DNA of 64,000 bases from Methanolobus sp. WCC4 (GCF_038022665.1 NZ_CP150629.1:682001-746000), one strand, 5' to 3'; counted from the stretch's first letter, positions 1-9,940 are shown. Program-made: numbers and translations. The notes: generated from the letters alone by a model not told the origin.

Positions 1-651
1 CTCCTCGGGTCCTATCTCTCCTGAACTTGTCCATTCCTTGTCTGCAATGAGCCTTGCATCCATTTCCCTTGCCTTCACAAGTATGCGATAATCTTCAGTG
101 GTATCAACACCTTCATTCTTGAGATAGATATCATTCTGGATGACAACGCCACTGGAGCTTGCTTTCCTTGCTATGAAGTCGATGCCCTCTATCTGGATAC
201 CCGTTTCCTGCTGGTCCGTTGGCAGCCTGTCCAGTCCGGAAATTGTCATCCAGCGGTCGTATCCCATCTCGCCTTCATTTACGATGGTGGTACTGATACG
301 ATAACTTCCGCTTTTTGGAAGCCGTATCATCTGGCTTATTGCCTTCGTTTCATCCTCCTTTATCGGTCCGACATCTGCTTCCTGCTTCAGTTCAAGCAAT
401 CCGGTCTGTTCGCTGAAAGCCTTCAGCATGATCGTTGCATTGCCATCGCTGTCAGCTCCCCAGTTCTCTACATATGTTGTGACATTGAGCCAGACATAGG
501 TGCTTTTGACACTATCCGCTGCCATCTCGATGTCCCTGATCCCCAATTGTGCATCCGGTTCCTCGAACTCACGCAGGCATCCGCTGGATGCTGCTGAGAA
601 CAGGATGATCAGCAAAATGAGGAAAGAATAAACTGAACGTTTCTGTATCAT
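1..651 (-). CDS. Secreted lipoprotein, C-terminus beyond window edge
   Basis: The minus-strand frame is open from an ATG at 651 to the left edge, giving 217 residues with no stop, so the 3' end is missing. The N-terminus is a lipoprotein signal: basic start (MIQKR), a hydrophobic stretch (about 9-21), then a lipobox ending SSGC with the acceptor Cys at 25. The rest is beta-rich and appears to hold two Ig-like or CARDB-like repeats (about 35-120 and 135-217). Such proteins sit on the outer face of the archaeal membrane. I do not recognise a specific function. The upstream region is AT-rich (666-720), as expected for a promoter. Confidence 0.75.
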   Translation of the reverse strand, partial: MIQKRSVYSFLILLIILFSAASSGCLREFEEPDAQLGIRDIEMAADSVKSTYVWLNVTTYVENWGADSDGNATIMLKAFSEQTGLLELKQEADVGPIKEDETKAISQMIRLPKSGSYRISTTIVNEGEMGYDRWMTISGLDRLPTDQQETGIQIEGIDFIARKASSSGVVIQNDIYLKNEGVDTTEDYRILVKAREMDARLIADKEWTSSGEIGPEE

Positions 652-751
652 TATATCCCCGGATGAATAGAAGCGAGGATATTATTTATACATTATTAAT
701 TAATTTGTATATACACAAATTTAGTGAAAAAAGTAAAAATGGGATAGGATA

Positions 752-1039
752 TCAATCCGTACAGATGCACGGATTCTTCTTACATGTGGGACACATGTCA
801 GGATACTTTTCCAGAAAAGCAGCTTCAAGGTCTATATCATAGAGGTTTGCAATTGCACCTATCCATGCAAAACAGTCTGCAAGCTCTTCTCTAAGGTTAT
901 CCATGTCCTCCCTGCGGACGGCCTCTGCAAGTTCGCCGACCTCTTCCACAAGCCAGAGAGTGGTGGCTGCTGCACCTCTTCTCCTGTCATTGTGAGCGTA
1001 GAGGTCATACATCCGTTTCTGGAATTCGGATATTTCCAT
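752..1039 (-). CDS. MazG-like nucleotide pyrophosphohydrolase with cysteine tail
   Basis: This 95-residue protein has the metal-binding signature of the all-alpha NTP pyrophosphatase (MazG) family: E32, E33 and E36 in EEVGELAEA, then E51, E52 and D55 in EELAD. Family members hydrolyse nucleoside triphosphates to monophosphate and pyrophosphate, often as a house-cleaning activity against aberrant nucleotides; the substrate here is unknown. The C-terminus adds four cysteines (C83, C86, C91, C93) that look like a small metal-binding knuckle. The gene lies 31 bp downstream of hisF on the same strand, so the two may be cotranscribed. A role in the histidine pathway (a HisE-like step) is only a possibility from context. 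Confidence 0.85.
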   Translation of the reverse strand: MEISEFQKRMYDLYAHNDRRRGAAATTLWLVEEVGELAEAVRREDMDNLREELADCFAWIGAIANLYDIDLEAAFLEKYPDMCPTCKKNPCICTD

Positions 1040-1070
1040 TTTCCTTCCCTTCCTATGGAGATCAGGTGGC

Positions 1071-1892
1071 TTATAGCCTTACAGGAATGTCCTTTTTCCT
1101 GAGGTGTTCCTTGACGTCCTTTACAGTGTACTCGCCAAAGTGGAATATGCTTGCTGCAAGCGCTGCATCGGCCTTTCCGTTGGTGAATCCCTCGTACATG
1201 TGTTCGGGATTGCCTACACCGCCTGATGCGATGATAGGTATCTCAAGCTCCTCGGAGAGCTTCTTTGTGATAGGGATGTCAAAACCGTCATAGGTTCCGT
1301 CCCTGTCCATGCTGGTGAGCAGTATCTCACCGGAACCGAGTTCCTCTACCTTCTTTGCCCACTGAACTGCATCCAGGCCTGTTGGCTGCCTGCCACCGTA
1401 GATAACGACCTCGTACCATGCAGGTGTGCCGTCCTCAAGTTCAAGGATTGTCTTGTCAGGATTGTTCTCCACGTCAAGGTTCCTTTTGCAGTCGATGGCT
1501 GTGACGATGCACTGGGCACCGAATATCTCTGATGATTCCCTGATGAGTTCAGGGTTCTTAACAGCAGCAGTGTTTATGGAAACCTTGTCCGCTCCTGCTC
1601 TAAGTATCTGGCGTATGTCCTCGATGGAGTTGATACCGCCGCCAACAGTGAGGGGGATGAAAACCTCGTCTGCGGTCCTCTCGATGACCTTTACCATTGT
1701 CCCTCTGCCCTCATGGGATGCGGTTATGTCAAGGAATACAAGTTCATCTGCACCCTGTTCGTTATACTGCTTGGCGAGTTCCACAGGGTCCCCTGCCTTT
1801 CTCAGGTCTACGAATTCTATTCCCTTGACAACAGTTCCGCCTTCCTCATCGAGCGTAACATCAAGACATGGTATGATCCTTTTTGTGAGCAT
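1071..1892 (-). CDS. hisF: Imidazole glycerol phosphate synthase cyclase subunit HisF
   Basis: HisF is a (beta/alpha)8 barrel that uses ammonia from HisH to turn PRFAR into imidazole glycerol phosphate and AICAR, linking histidine and purine synthesis. The 273-residue protein begins [12 protein letters not shown] with the catalytic Asp at 11. The second catalytic Asp is in VTAIDCKRN, and phosphate-binding loops VGGGI and ASGGVG are visible. Length fits the family, slightly extended by an acidic insertion after D11. It is apart from other his genes here, which is common in methanogens. The only his-linked neighbour is the MazG-like gene downstream. Confidence 0.97.
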   Translation of the reverse strand: MLTKRIIPCLDVTLDEEGGTVVKGIEFVDLRKAGDPVELAKQYNEQGADELVFLDITASHEGRGTMVKVIERTADEVFIPLTVGGGINSIEDIRQILRAGADKVSINTAAVKNPELIRESSEIFGAQCIVTAIDCKRNLDVENNPDKTILELEDGTPAWYEVVIYGGRQPTGLDAVQWAKKVEELGSGEILLTSMDRDGTYDGFDIPITKKLSEELEIPIIASGGVGNPEHMYEGFTNGKADAALAASIFHFGEYTVKDVKEHLRKKDIPVRL

Positions 1893-2175
1893 GTGACTTT
1901 TTCCCTTTCACTGCAATTGATTATTGGTGTCTGCCTTGGTAGCTGGCAGATGGTAGTTTGATAAGAAGATATCGAGTTTTTATTTAATACTTCTTGTTGT
2001 GTGGGCGGAATGCAATTACAAATGTATCATTTTCTTACGTGGCGTTCTATTTTTTAGATTATTGTAAAACTAATAAATATGGGACTTAATCAGTAAATTT
2101 TTATACCGCAGGGGAGCTATGAATTACAACTCATATTTTTTCTATGGGTTAATGTTCGTTGGTGAGTTATCAATT

Positions 2176-3603
2176 ATGGCTTCTGATTTTGTAATACGCG
2201 AGAAAGAACTTGATTACACTCTTCCATTAAAGGAAAGTGAGATTCTTGAGTTGAAAAGATCGACCTCTGAGCTCAAAGAGGCTATTATCTCCATTGTTGC
2301 TATGCTGAACAAGCATCAGGAAGGAGAGATTTATTTTGGTGTAAAGGATGATGGAACTGTGCTGGGGCAGGAACTCGGCAGAAAAACATTAAGGGACATA
2401 TCAAGGGCTATAGCTGATAATATTGAGCCTTCAGTTCATCCTTTTGTCTATCAGGTGGAAATTGAAGACAAGAAGTGTATACTTGTGGAGTTTTCAGGCT
2501 CAAATGTGCCATATTTTGCTTATGGCAGGGCTTATGTAAGAGTTGCAGATGAAGACAGACGTCTTAGTATCCATGAACTTGAGAATATGATACTGGAAAA
2601 GAATCGGAACAAGTTGCGCTGGGATACTGAAGTTTGCAAGGATGCTACTCTGGATGACATAAGTGATGAGAAGTTCATTTCTTTTATGAAAGGTGCTGGA
2701 AGGCTGTACAATGATGACCTGTACGGTTCTATGAACAAACTGAAACTTCTTTCAGATGGCAAGCCTACTAATGCGGCAGTCATTCTTTTTGGAAAATCTC
2801 CTGAGGATCTTTTTCCTAACGCAAGGTTGAGATGTGCTGTTTTTGCAAGGGAAGATACGTCTCTTATTGTTGATATGCAGGACTTTTCCGGGAATCTGTT
2901 TTACCTGATAGAACAGGCTGAGAAGTATGTGCTTTCAAATATCCATGTGGGCATGGGACTTGATGGTATGAAACGTGTCGATGTTCCGGAAATTGAAAAG
3001 TACGCACTGAGAGAGGCTATTGTCAATGCTTTCTGTCACAGGGATTATTTCGAGTATGATTCTGTTAATGTGGCAATATTCAAAGACAGGGTTGAGATAA
3101 GGAATAAAGGGCGCCTCTATGGTGGATTGTCAGTTGAATTGATTCGTTCTGGAATGTTCTCAGAGCGCAGGAATGAGCTGATTGCAGATATCTTTCATGA
3201 AGCCGGACTGGTCGAAAAATGGGGTGCTGGCATCCGTAAGATTTTGGATGCAGAGCCGGAAACGACCTTTGAAGAAGTTGGCACACAGTTCATCGTAACT
3301 TTCAAAAGGACTACATCTGAGGTTCTTGAAAGTGAAACAAGAGATTCATTGCATGAAAAGGTCGGTGATAGGGTCGGAGAAAAGGTCGGTGATAGGGTCG
3401 GAGAAAATCTCACACCAAATCAACGAAAGATTATTGACCTTATTTTGGAAGACCCTTTCATTTCTGCCAGATTGTTATCCGGGTCAGTCGGCATCTCCCA
3501 GAGGAAGATAGAGATGAATGTCGCCAAATTAAAGAAAAAAGGTCTTCTCAGGCGTGTAGGTCCAGCAAGAGGCGGCCATTGGGAAGTTATCGATGGTGAA
3601 TAA
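2176..3603 (+). CDS. AlbA-domain / HATPase-like putative DNA-binding regulator
   Basis: The N-terminus (about 15-150) looks like a divergent AAA-4/AlbA_2 domain (ELKRSTSELKEAI, then a glycine-rich IYFGVKDDGTVLG strand). The middle carries a HATPase_c_4-type module (EAIVNAFCHRDY near 280, GAGIRKI near 350). The last 60 residues form a winged helix. Such proteins often sit beside Type I restriction genes, as here (165 bp before hsdR), and are thought to act as regulators or defence accessories; the exact role is unknown. I chose the ATG at 2176 because GGTGAG lies 9 bases upstream; an in-frame ATG at 2119 would add 19 unconserved residues. A 24-bp tandem repeat encodes a GDRVGEKV-like linker near 394-412. 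Confidence 0.85.
   Translation: MASDFVIREKELDYTLPLKESEILELKRSTSELKEAIISIVAMLNKHQEGEIYFGVKDDGTVLGQELGRKTLRDISRAIADNIEPSVHPFVYQVEIEDKKCILVEFSGSNVPYFAYGRAYVRVADEDRRLSIHELENMILEKNRNKLRWDTEVCKDATLDDISDEKFISFMKGAGRLYNDDLYGSMNKLKLLSDGKPTNAAVILFGKSPEDLFPNARLRCAVFAREDTSLIVDMQDFSGNLFYLIEQAEKYVLSNIHVGMGLDGMKRVDVPEIEKYALREAIVNAFCHRDYFEYDSVNVAIFKDRVEIRNKGRLYGGLSVELIRSGMFSERRNELIADIFHEAGLVEKWGAGIRKILDAEPETTFEEVGTQFIVTFKRTTSEVLESETRDSLHEKVGDRVGEKVGDRVGENLTPNQRKIIDLILEDPFISARLLSGSVGISQRKIEMNVAKLKKKGLLRRVGPARGGHWEVIDGE
3358..3408 (+). repeat. 24-bp tandem repeat, about two copies, in coding sequence
   Basis: A 24-base unit containing GGTCGGTGATAGGGTCGG is repeated in tandem and in frame. It encodes the repeated octapeptide GDRVGEKV in the linker between the ATPase-like and winged-helix parts of the upstream regulator. 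Copy number can change by slippage without breaking the frame. Confidence 0.8.
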
Positions 3604-3768
3604 GGCAGTATTTAAATCTACGAACAGTATGTGGAATTATGGTCTAAGGAGTTTTAGGCTAATATATCTTTATTTTTGGTAATCTCTACTAATTAATTTT
3701 TTATATGCCAATTGCATTTTTACGTATGAAGTATTTCATGAAGTACTCGATATTTTTGGGAACGGAAA

Positions 3769-6057
3769 ATGACTGATATTGACAAAAGAAGCCTCAGTGA
3801 AAGAGACATCTGTACTAAGTACATCACTCCTGCAATCAAAAAAGCAGGGTGGAATCTGCATACTCAAGTACGTGAAGAAGTGTTTCTGACAGATGGAAGG
3901 GTTATTGTCGATGGCCAGAAAGTTTCCCGTGGAACAAGAAAACGTGCTGATTATGTTCTTTACTACAAGCCCAACATCCCATTAGCTATTGTTGAAGCTA
4001 AGAAAAATGAATATGAAGTCGGAAAAGGGATGCAACAGGCACTTGAATACACTCAGATGATGGAGTTACCTTTTGCTTTTAGTTCCAACGGTGATGCTTT
4101 TCTTTTTCGGGACAATTCAGGAAACTCTGACCTTGTAGAAAAAGAACTTCCATTGGATAGTTTCCCTTCGCCTGAAGAGTTATGGGAGTCTTATTGTAAA
4201 TGGAAAGGTATCGATGAGATTGAACATACTTCGATAGATCAGGATTACTATTCAGATCTCACAGGTAAAAGTCCGCGATACTATCAGGTGAATGCAATAA
4301 ACAAGACCATAGAAGCTATATCCAAAGGTCAAAACCGTATTTTACTTGTGATGGCTACTGGGACTGGAAAGATGTATACAGCATTTCATATCATCTGGAG
4401 GTTATGGAAATCCAAAGTTAAAAAAAGAATTCTTTTCCTCGTTGACAGGGATGTTCTTGCCAGTCAGGCAAAAAACAAGGATTTCAAGCCTTTTGGCAAT
4501 GCAATGACAAGAATAGATAAACGGAAGGTAGACACATCTTATGAGATCTACCTGTCCCTATATCAGGCTGTTACCGGCTCTGAAGAAGAGAAAAATATCT
4601 ATAAGCAGTTCTCAAAGGATTTCTTCGACCTTATTGTTGTAGATGAGTGTCACCGGGGCAGTGCTGATGAGAATTCGGCATGGAGAGAGATTCTGGAGTA
4701 TTTTGATTCTGCAACCCAGATAGGGATGACGGCTACACCAAAGGAAACGAAGACCGTTTCAAACATTGAATATTTTGGAGAGCCGATTTACACCTACTCA
4801 CTGAAACAGGGTATTGAAGATGGTTTCCTCGCGCCCTATAAGGTCATCCGTATTGACCTTGACAAGGATCTGCAGGGCTGGAGACCTGAAAGGGGGCAAC
4901 TGGATAAGTACGGCAGGGAAATTGAGGACCGCATATACAACCAGAAGGATTTCGATCGCAAAGTTGTTCTCGAGAAAAGGACTGAGATCGTTGCCAGAAA
5001 GGTCACTGAGTTCCTTAAAGCTACCAATCGTTATGATAAGACCATTGTTTTCTGTGAGAACATCGATCACGCCGAAAGAATGAGACAGGCTATTGTTAAT
5101 GAGAATCCCGACCTTGTGGATGAAACTAAATATGTGATGAGGATCACAGGTGATGAAAAGGAAGGTAAAGCTGAACTTGATAATTTCACTCTGCCTGAAT
5201 GCAAATATCCTGTCATTGCCACGACATCAAAACTCCTGACCACCGGTGTTGATGTGCAGACCTGTAAACTCATTGTGCTTGATAAGAGAATCCAGTCCAT
5301 GACCGAGTTCAAGCAGATAATCGGTAGGGGAACTCGTATCCATGAGGAATATGAGAAGCTCTTTTTTACGATAATGGATTTCAAGAAGGCTACGGAATTG
5401 TTTGCAGACCCTGACTTTGACGGGGAACCTGTTGACATTTATGAGGGGAAGGCAGATGTTCCTCTAAAACCGAGTTTACCGGGCCATAAGATCAAACCGT
5501 ACAAGGTTCCTGATGTGGGAGTTTCCATTGTGGCTGAAAGGGTTCAGTATTATGGAACTGACGGGAAGCTTATCACTGAATCGATCAAGGATTATACACG
5601 CAAGACCCTGCTTGATGAATTCGAATCCCTTGATATGTTCCTGCAATACTGGAGTGATAGCGGCAAGAAGATGGCAATAATTCAGGAGCTTGAAGATAAG
5701 GGTTTGATGCTGGATGCCCTTGCAGAGGAGATCGGCAGGGAATACGACCCGTTCGATCTTATCTGTCATGTTGTGTTTGACCAGCCGCCACTGAGTCGTA
5801 AGGATAGGGCGAATAATGTCAGGAATAATGGTTATTTTGCTAAATACGGGGAAAATGCACGTGCTGTTTTGAATGCTCTTCTGGATAAGTATGCGGATGA
5901 GGGCATAAGGAATCTTGAGGATATGGATGTTCTGAGGGTGAAGCCGCTTAACGACCTTGGAACGCCTATGGGGATCATCAAGCTGTTTGGTGGCAAGCAG
6001 AATTTCATTGATGCGGTTTCGGAAATGGAAACACAATTATACATGGCTGAAGCTTAA
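3769..6057 (+). CDS. hsdR: Type I restriction endonuclease subunit HsdR
   Basis: HsdR is the motor and nuclease subunit of Type I restriction complexes: it translocates DNA with ATP and cuts unmethylated DNA. This 762-residue copy is of the short EcoEI-like type. Residues 1-100 hold the nuclease (D61 and E76-A-K78, a PD-(D/E)xK core). The helicase follows: Walker A ATGTGKM (K201), DECH box (292-295), TATP (321-324), and motif [14 protein letters not shown]. The C-terminus matches the EcoEI_R_C region. Walker A has Met at 202 where Thr or Ser is expected, which could weaken ATP binding. It is first in an hsdR-M-S order; the hsdM start is 32 bp after its stop. Confidence 0.95.
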   Translation: MTDIDKRSLSERDICTKYITPAIKKAGWNLHTQVREEVFLTDGRVIVDGQKVSRGTRKRADYVLYYKPNIPLAIVEAKKNEYEVGKGMQQALEYTQMMELPFAFSSNGDAFLFRDNSGNSDLVEKELPLDSFPSPEELWESYCKWKGIDEIEHTSIDQDYYSDLTGKSPRYYQVNAINKTIEAISKGQNRILLVMATGTGKMYTAFHIIWRLWKSKVKKRILFLVDRDVLASQAKNKDFKPFGNAMTRIDKRKVDTSYEIYLSLYQAVTGSEEEKNIYKQFSKDFFDLIVVDECHRGSADENSAWREILEYFDSATQIGMTATPKETKTVSNIEYFGEPIYTYSLKQGIEDGFLAPYKVIRIDLDKDLQGWRPERGQLDKYGREIEDRIYNQKDFDRKVVLEKRTEIVARKVTEFLKATNRYDKTIVFCENIDHAERMRQAIVNENPDLVDETKYVMRITGDEKEGKAELDNFTLPECKYPVIATTSKLLTTGVDVQTCKLIVLDKRIQSMTEFKQIIGRGTRIHEEYEKLFFTIMDFKKATELFADPDFDGEPVDIYEGKADVPLKPSLPGHKIKPYKVPDVGVSIVAERVQYYGTDGKLITESIKDYTRKTLLDEFESLDMFLQYWSDSGKKMAIIQELEDKGLMLDALAEEIGREYDPFDLICHVVFDQPPLSRKDRANNVRNNGYFAKYGENARAVLNALLDKYADEGIRNLEDMDVLRVKPLNDLGTPMGIIKLFGGKQNFIDAVSEMETQLYMAEA

Positions 6058-6089
6058 TGTAGCAGGAACCGCAGGTTGAAGGTAAAACG

Positions 6090-7539
6090 ATGTCAATTAG
6101 TACCACTATCAAAAGCATACAGGACATAATGAGGAAAGACGCGGGTGTGGACGGAGACGCACAGCGTATCAGCCAGCTCGTATGGATGATGTTCCTCAAG
6201 ATATTCGATGACAGGGAAGAAGAATATGAGTTGATTGAGGAGGATTACGAGTCTCCTATCCCTGAGCATCTGAGGTGGAGGAACTGGGCAAAGAACCCGG
6301 AGGGAATCACCGGGGAAGAGTTGCTTGACCTTGTGAACAATGACCTTTTCAAAACTCTGAAAGACCTTCAGTTCAATCCTGATTCCGACCCACGCGGTTT
6401 TGTGGTGCGCGACGTTTTTGAGGATTCATACAACTACATGAAGAACGGCACTCTGATACGTCAGGTTGTCAACAAGATCAATGAGATCGACTTTAACAGT
6501 TCCAAGGACCGGCACCTTTTCGGTGATGTGTACGAGAAGATCCTCAAGGACCTGCAAAGTGCCGGAAATGCAGGTGAGTTCTACACACCCCGTGCTGTGA
6601 CCGAGTTCATGGTGTAGATGACGGACCCGAAGATAGGTGAGAGTATCCTTGACCCTGCCTGTGGAACTGGAGGTTTTCTCACTTCTTCTATCGAACACCT
6701 GAAAAAGCAGGTAGAAACCGTTGAGGATGAGGATAACCTGCAAAAATCTATCCACGGCGTTGAGAAAAAGCCACTTCCTCACCTGCTCTGTGTCACCAAC
6801 ATGATGTTACACGGCATCAAGAACCCCCTCGCAGATCAAGAGGGATAACTCCCTTGCAAGACCTCTGAGAGATTACAACCCATCTGACAGGGTGGATGTG
6901 ATAATTACCAATCCGCCATTTGGAGGCACGGAGGAAGACGGCATTGAAACAGGTTTCCCGGCATCCTACCGAACAAGGGAAACAGCCGACCTTTTCCTTG
7001 TACTCATCGTTCACCTGCTCAAAGATAAAGGACGAGGCGCAATAGTTCTCCCTGACGGCACACTCTTCGGCGAAGGTGTGAAGACCCGCATCAAGGAGAA
7101 ACTTCTCAACGAGTGCAACCTGCACACCATCGTGCGCCTGCCAAATGGTGTTTTCAATCCCTACACCGGCATCAAAACAAACTTGCTCTTTTTCACTAAA
7201 GGCGAGCCAACCAAGGAGATATGGTATTACGAACACCCATATCCTGATGGCTACAAGTCCTACTCCAAGACAAAACCAATGCGAATTCAGGAGTTCAAAC
7301 CCGAAAAAGCATGGTGGGAAAACCGCGAGGAAAATGAGTTTACCTGGAAGGTCACAATCGACGAGATCAAGGCCAACAACTACAACCTCGATATCAAGAA
7401 CCCCCACGTCACAGACATCGACCACGGCGACCCCGAAGAACTCCTCGCTGACTACAAAACCCTCCTCTCAGAGATCGAAGACACCCGCAACACCCTGAAA
7501 GCAGAACTCATGGCAGCCCTTGAGGGAAAGAACCCATGA
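6090..7539 (+). pseudogene. hsdM: Type I DNA methyltransferase subunit HsdM, disrupted (in-frame UAG and +1 frameshift)
   Basis: HsdM is the adenine methyltransferase of the Type I complex. The parts are clear: an HsdM N-terminal helical domain (6090-6560), SAM-binding motif DPACGTGGF (about 6650), catalytic NPPF (about 6909) and a C-terminal tail reaching hsdS. The frame is broken twice. TAG at 6615-6617 interrupts ...EFMV-MTDPK.... A run of five C (6823-6827) shifts the frame; with four C, the sequence continues K-N-P-S-Q-I-K-R-D-N-S into the downstream frame. Outside these sites it is well preserved. Options are a recent pseudogene, sequencing errors, or UAG read as pyrrolysine (possible in Methanosarcinaceae), though Pyl would not fix the frameshift. 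Confidence 0.85.
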
Positions 7540-9236
7540 ACCCCGATTCCTTTTTCGAGAACTTTTCCCTGCTTGCAGAAACCCCAAACGGTATCCAGAA
7601 GCTGCGCGAGATGATACTGCAAATGGCAGTGCAGGGAAAGCTTGTACCGCAAAATCCAGATGATGAGCCTGCGGAAGTGTTGTTGGAGATGATTAGGGTT
7701 GAGATGGTGAGGTTGGCTAAGGATGGCATCATCAAGAAAAGTGCGAACTTGCCTTCGGTTGAGGTCGATGAAATAGCTTATGAAATTCCTGATAATTGGT
7801 ATTGGACAAGGCTTGGAACAATAGGAATCATAAATCCAAAGAATAATGTATCAGATGATTTGGATGTTTCATTTATTCCTATGACTTTGTTATCTGAAAA
7901 ATATGGTGATGATGTTGTTTATGATACGAGGTCATGGAAAGAAATTAAAAAAGGATATACGCATTTTGCTGAAAATGATGTTGTTGTGGCAAAAATAACA
8001 CCATGTTTTCAGAATGGCAAATCTGCTGTAATGAAAGGATTGAAAAATGGCGTAGGTGCAGGTACTACAGAATTGTATGTATTTAGGTCAATAACAGAAT
8101 ATACCTATCCATATTATGTATTATTGTATTTTAGAAGCCCACAGTTTATTCAAAAAGGAATTACAAAAACAACAGGTACAGCAAATCAAAAAAGAATACC
8201 GCGTGACTATTTTTTGCAAAATCCATTTCCCCTTCCCCCTCTCGAAGAACAAAAACGCATCGTAGCCAAAGTCGACCAGCTCATGGAACTCTGCGACCAG
8301 CTCGAATCCCTACAACAGCAGAAGCAGGAAAGCCGCATTCATCTCAACAATGCTGCCCTCAACAAGATGCTAGAAACTGGCAGCCCGGAGGAGTTTGCAG
8401 AAAACTGGCGGCTCGTATGCGATAATTTCGGGCTGCTCTATGATAATCTGGAAAACGTGGAGAAACTGAGGCAGGCTATTTTGCAGCTTGCGGTGATGGG
8501 TAAGCTTGTGGAGCAGGATGACAGGGATGAGCCTGCTGAAGTGTTGTTGGAAAAGATTAGGGATGAAAAAGAGAAGTTGGTTAAAGAAGGCGAAATAAGG
8601 AATAGCAAACCACTACCATCAATTGAAAAGGAAGAAAATCCTTTTGAGTTACCACATAACTGGAAATGGGAAAGACTAGGAAATTTAGTTTCTTTGTTAG
8701 GTGATGGATTACATGGTACTCCAAACTACTCAGAGCATGGTGATTATTTCTTCATAAACGGGAACAATTTGAAAAACGGGAAAATTATTGTCAAAAGCAA
8801 TACAAAAACAGTATCTTTGGAAGAATTCAATAAACACAAGAAATCATTGAATGAAAATACTGTATTGGTTTCAATAAATGGCACATTAGGCAATGTTGCT
8901 TTCTATAATAATGAAAAAGTAATCTTGGGAAAGAGTGCATGTTACTTTAATTTACTAGGCAATTTGGACAAATTTTATATTAAGATATTAATTGAGACTG
9001 GATATTTTTTGGATTACGCTTTTGAAAATGCTACTGGCAGTACAATCAAGAATGTTTCACTGAAATCTATGAGGTTATTTTTAGTTCCACTTCCTCCTCT
9101 CGAAGAACAAAAACGCATCGTAGCCAAAGTCGATCAGCTTATGGAACTCTGCGACCAGCTCGAATCTAACATAAGGCAGGCGCAGGAAGATGGGGAGAGG
9201 CTGATGGAAGCTGCAGTTAATGATCTTTTAGAATAA
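7536..9236 (+). CDS. hsdS: Type I restriction specificity subunit HsdS
   Basis: HsdS reads the bipartite target sequence and positions HsdM and HsdR. The 566-residue protein has two target-recognition domains (about 85-235 and 375-520), each followed by the conserved helix beginning PLEEQKRIVAKVDQ. Each half also starts with a similar segment (EPAEVLLE near 44 and 332), the usual circular two-fold organisation. The start overlaps the hsdM stop (ATGA), indicating translational coupling. The recognition domains are AT-rich compared with the flanking helices, a sign of horizontal exchange. Two 71-bp near-identical repeats after the two recognition domains could allow recombination. Confidence 0.95.
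   Translation: MNPDSFFENFSLLAETPNGIQKLREMILQMAVQGKLVPQNPDDEPAEVLLEMIRVEMVRLAKDGIIKKSANLPSVEVDEIAYEIPDNWYWTRLGTIGIINPKNNVSDDLDVSFIPMTLLSEKYGDDVVYDTRSWKEIKKGYTHFAENDVVVAKITPCFQNGKSAVMKGLKNGVGAGTTELYVFRSITEYTYPYYVLLYFRSPQFIQKGITKTTGTANQKRIPRDYFLQNPFPLPPLEEQKRIVAKVDQLMELCDQLESLQQQKQESRIHLNNAALNKMLETGSPEEFAENWRLVCDNFGLLYDNLENVEKLRQAILQLAVMGKLVEQDDRDEPAEVLLEKIRDEKEKLVKEGEIRNSKPLPSIEKEENPFELPHNWKWERLGNLVSLLGDGLHGTPNYSEHGDYFFINGNNLKNGKIIVKSNTKTVSLEEFNKHKKSLNENTVLVSINGTLGNVAFYNNEKVILGKSACYFNLLGNLDKFYIKILIETGYFLDYAFENATGSTIKNVSLKSMRLFLVPLPPLEEQKRIVAKVDQLMELCDQLESNIRQAQEDGERLMEAAVNDLLE
8238..8308 (+). repeat. Copy 1 of 71-bp direct repeat in hsdS
   Basis: This 71-base segment, starting CCTCTCGAAGAACAAAAACG, encodes the conserved helix after recognition domain 1. 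It matches 9096-9166 at 69 of 71 positions, by eye. Confidence 0.9.
9096..9166 (+). repeat. Copy 2 of 71-bp direct repeat in hsdS
   Basis: This is the second copy, after recognition domain 2. It differs from copy 1 only by two C-to-T changes, both silent (GAC/GAT and CTC/CTT). Such near-identity at the DNA level goes beyond what protein conservation needs. Confidence 0.9.
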
Positions 9237-9292
9237 AAATTGATAATTCAATGAGCAGGAATTAACAAGATCACACTTTCTACAGTGGTAAC

Positions 9293-9940
9293 ATGGACGT
9301 TAAAGAAAGAATTGCTACAATTGAGTTTTTCATCGACAGCTCAAGATATCACTATGATATTCTCAAACAAAAATTATCAAATTCAAACAAACCTGTAGTT
9401 GATGAAAAGGGGCTTCGTAGTAAAACTGGAAAAGGCAGAATTGAATTTAGAATTCCTGTAGAATTCTCATATCAAAAGGGCTTTGCTGTGGAATTGTATG
9501 AATTCTATTCTTTCATCAGTTCAGTTATGGCATCAATTAATGGTATGATTGATTTAAAATGCAGGATTGTTGATGGTTATGATGCAGAGCATTCATTCTC
9601 TTTTGGTCAATATATGAATAAAAAAGCTATTAGAAAATTGCCGGACTTCAAAGAGTCTTCAATCCACGAATTAATTCTCCAAAATTCAGAGTGGATAGAT
9701 GAAATAAAGGAAGCAAGAAATACAATTCAGCATAAACCAATACAAACATTTTTTCAGGCACAGTTGGTGTTTAAAGCAGGAGTTGACAGTCAAGATCAAT
9801 TTAATGATGACAGTTATGTAGAAATGTATGTTCCTTTAATGCATGAAGAGCCAAAAGAAGTAATTCAATTTTGCAATGATACTTTGATAAATTTGGAAAC
9901 ATTTTGGGAATCCATAAAAATGGAGTGTTTGGACTTATAG
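9293..9940 (+). CDS. HEPN-like protein associated with the Type I R-M locus
   Basis: The 215-residue protein lacks a signal peptide or membrane segment. The C-terminal half is predicted helical and contains R142-N-T-I-Q-H147, an Rx4H motif preceded by an acidic helix, as in HEPN domains. Many HEPN proteins are RNases in toxin-antitoxin, CRISPR or abortive-infection systems; others are inactive. The gene is AT-rich, follows hsdS by 56 bp on the same strand and is bounded by the convergent DUF1614 gene, so it looks like the last gene of the defence island. It ends in TAG. HEPN assignment rests on the motif and context only. Confidence 0.7.
   Translation: MDVKERIATIEFFIDSSRYHYDILKQKLSNSNKPVVDEKGLRSKTGKGRIEFRIPVEFSYQKGFAVELYEFYSFISSVMASINGMIDLKCRIVDGYDAEHSFSFGQYMNKKAIRKLPDFKESSIHELILQNSEWIDEIKEARNTIQHKPIQTFFQAQLVFKAGVDSQDQFNDDSYVEMYVPLMHEEPKEVIQFCNDTLINLETFWESIKMECLDL

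Noticed and set aside
1426-1896. Long plus-strand frame across hisF
   Set aside because: It is antisense to a strongly conserved HisF and shows no family features of its own.
6615-6617. UAG as a definite pyrrolysine codon
   Set aside because: Other genes in the window (HEPN-like, DUF151, HVO_0476, speB, AOR) end in TAG at the expected lengths, and hsdM has a second lesion, so read-through is only one possibility.
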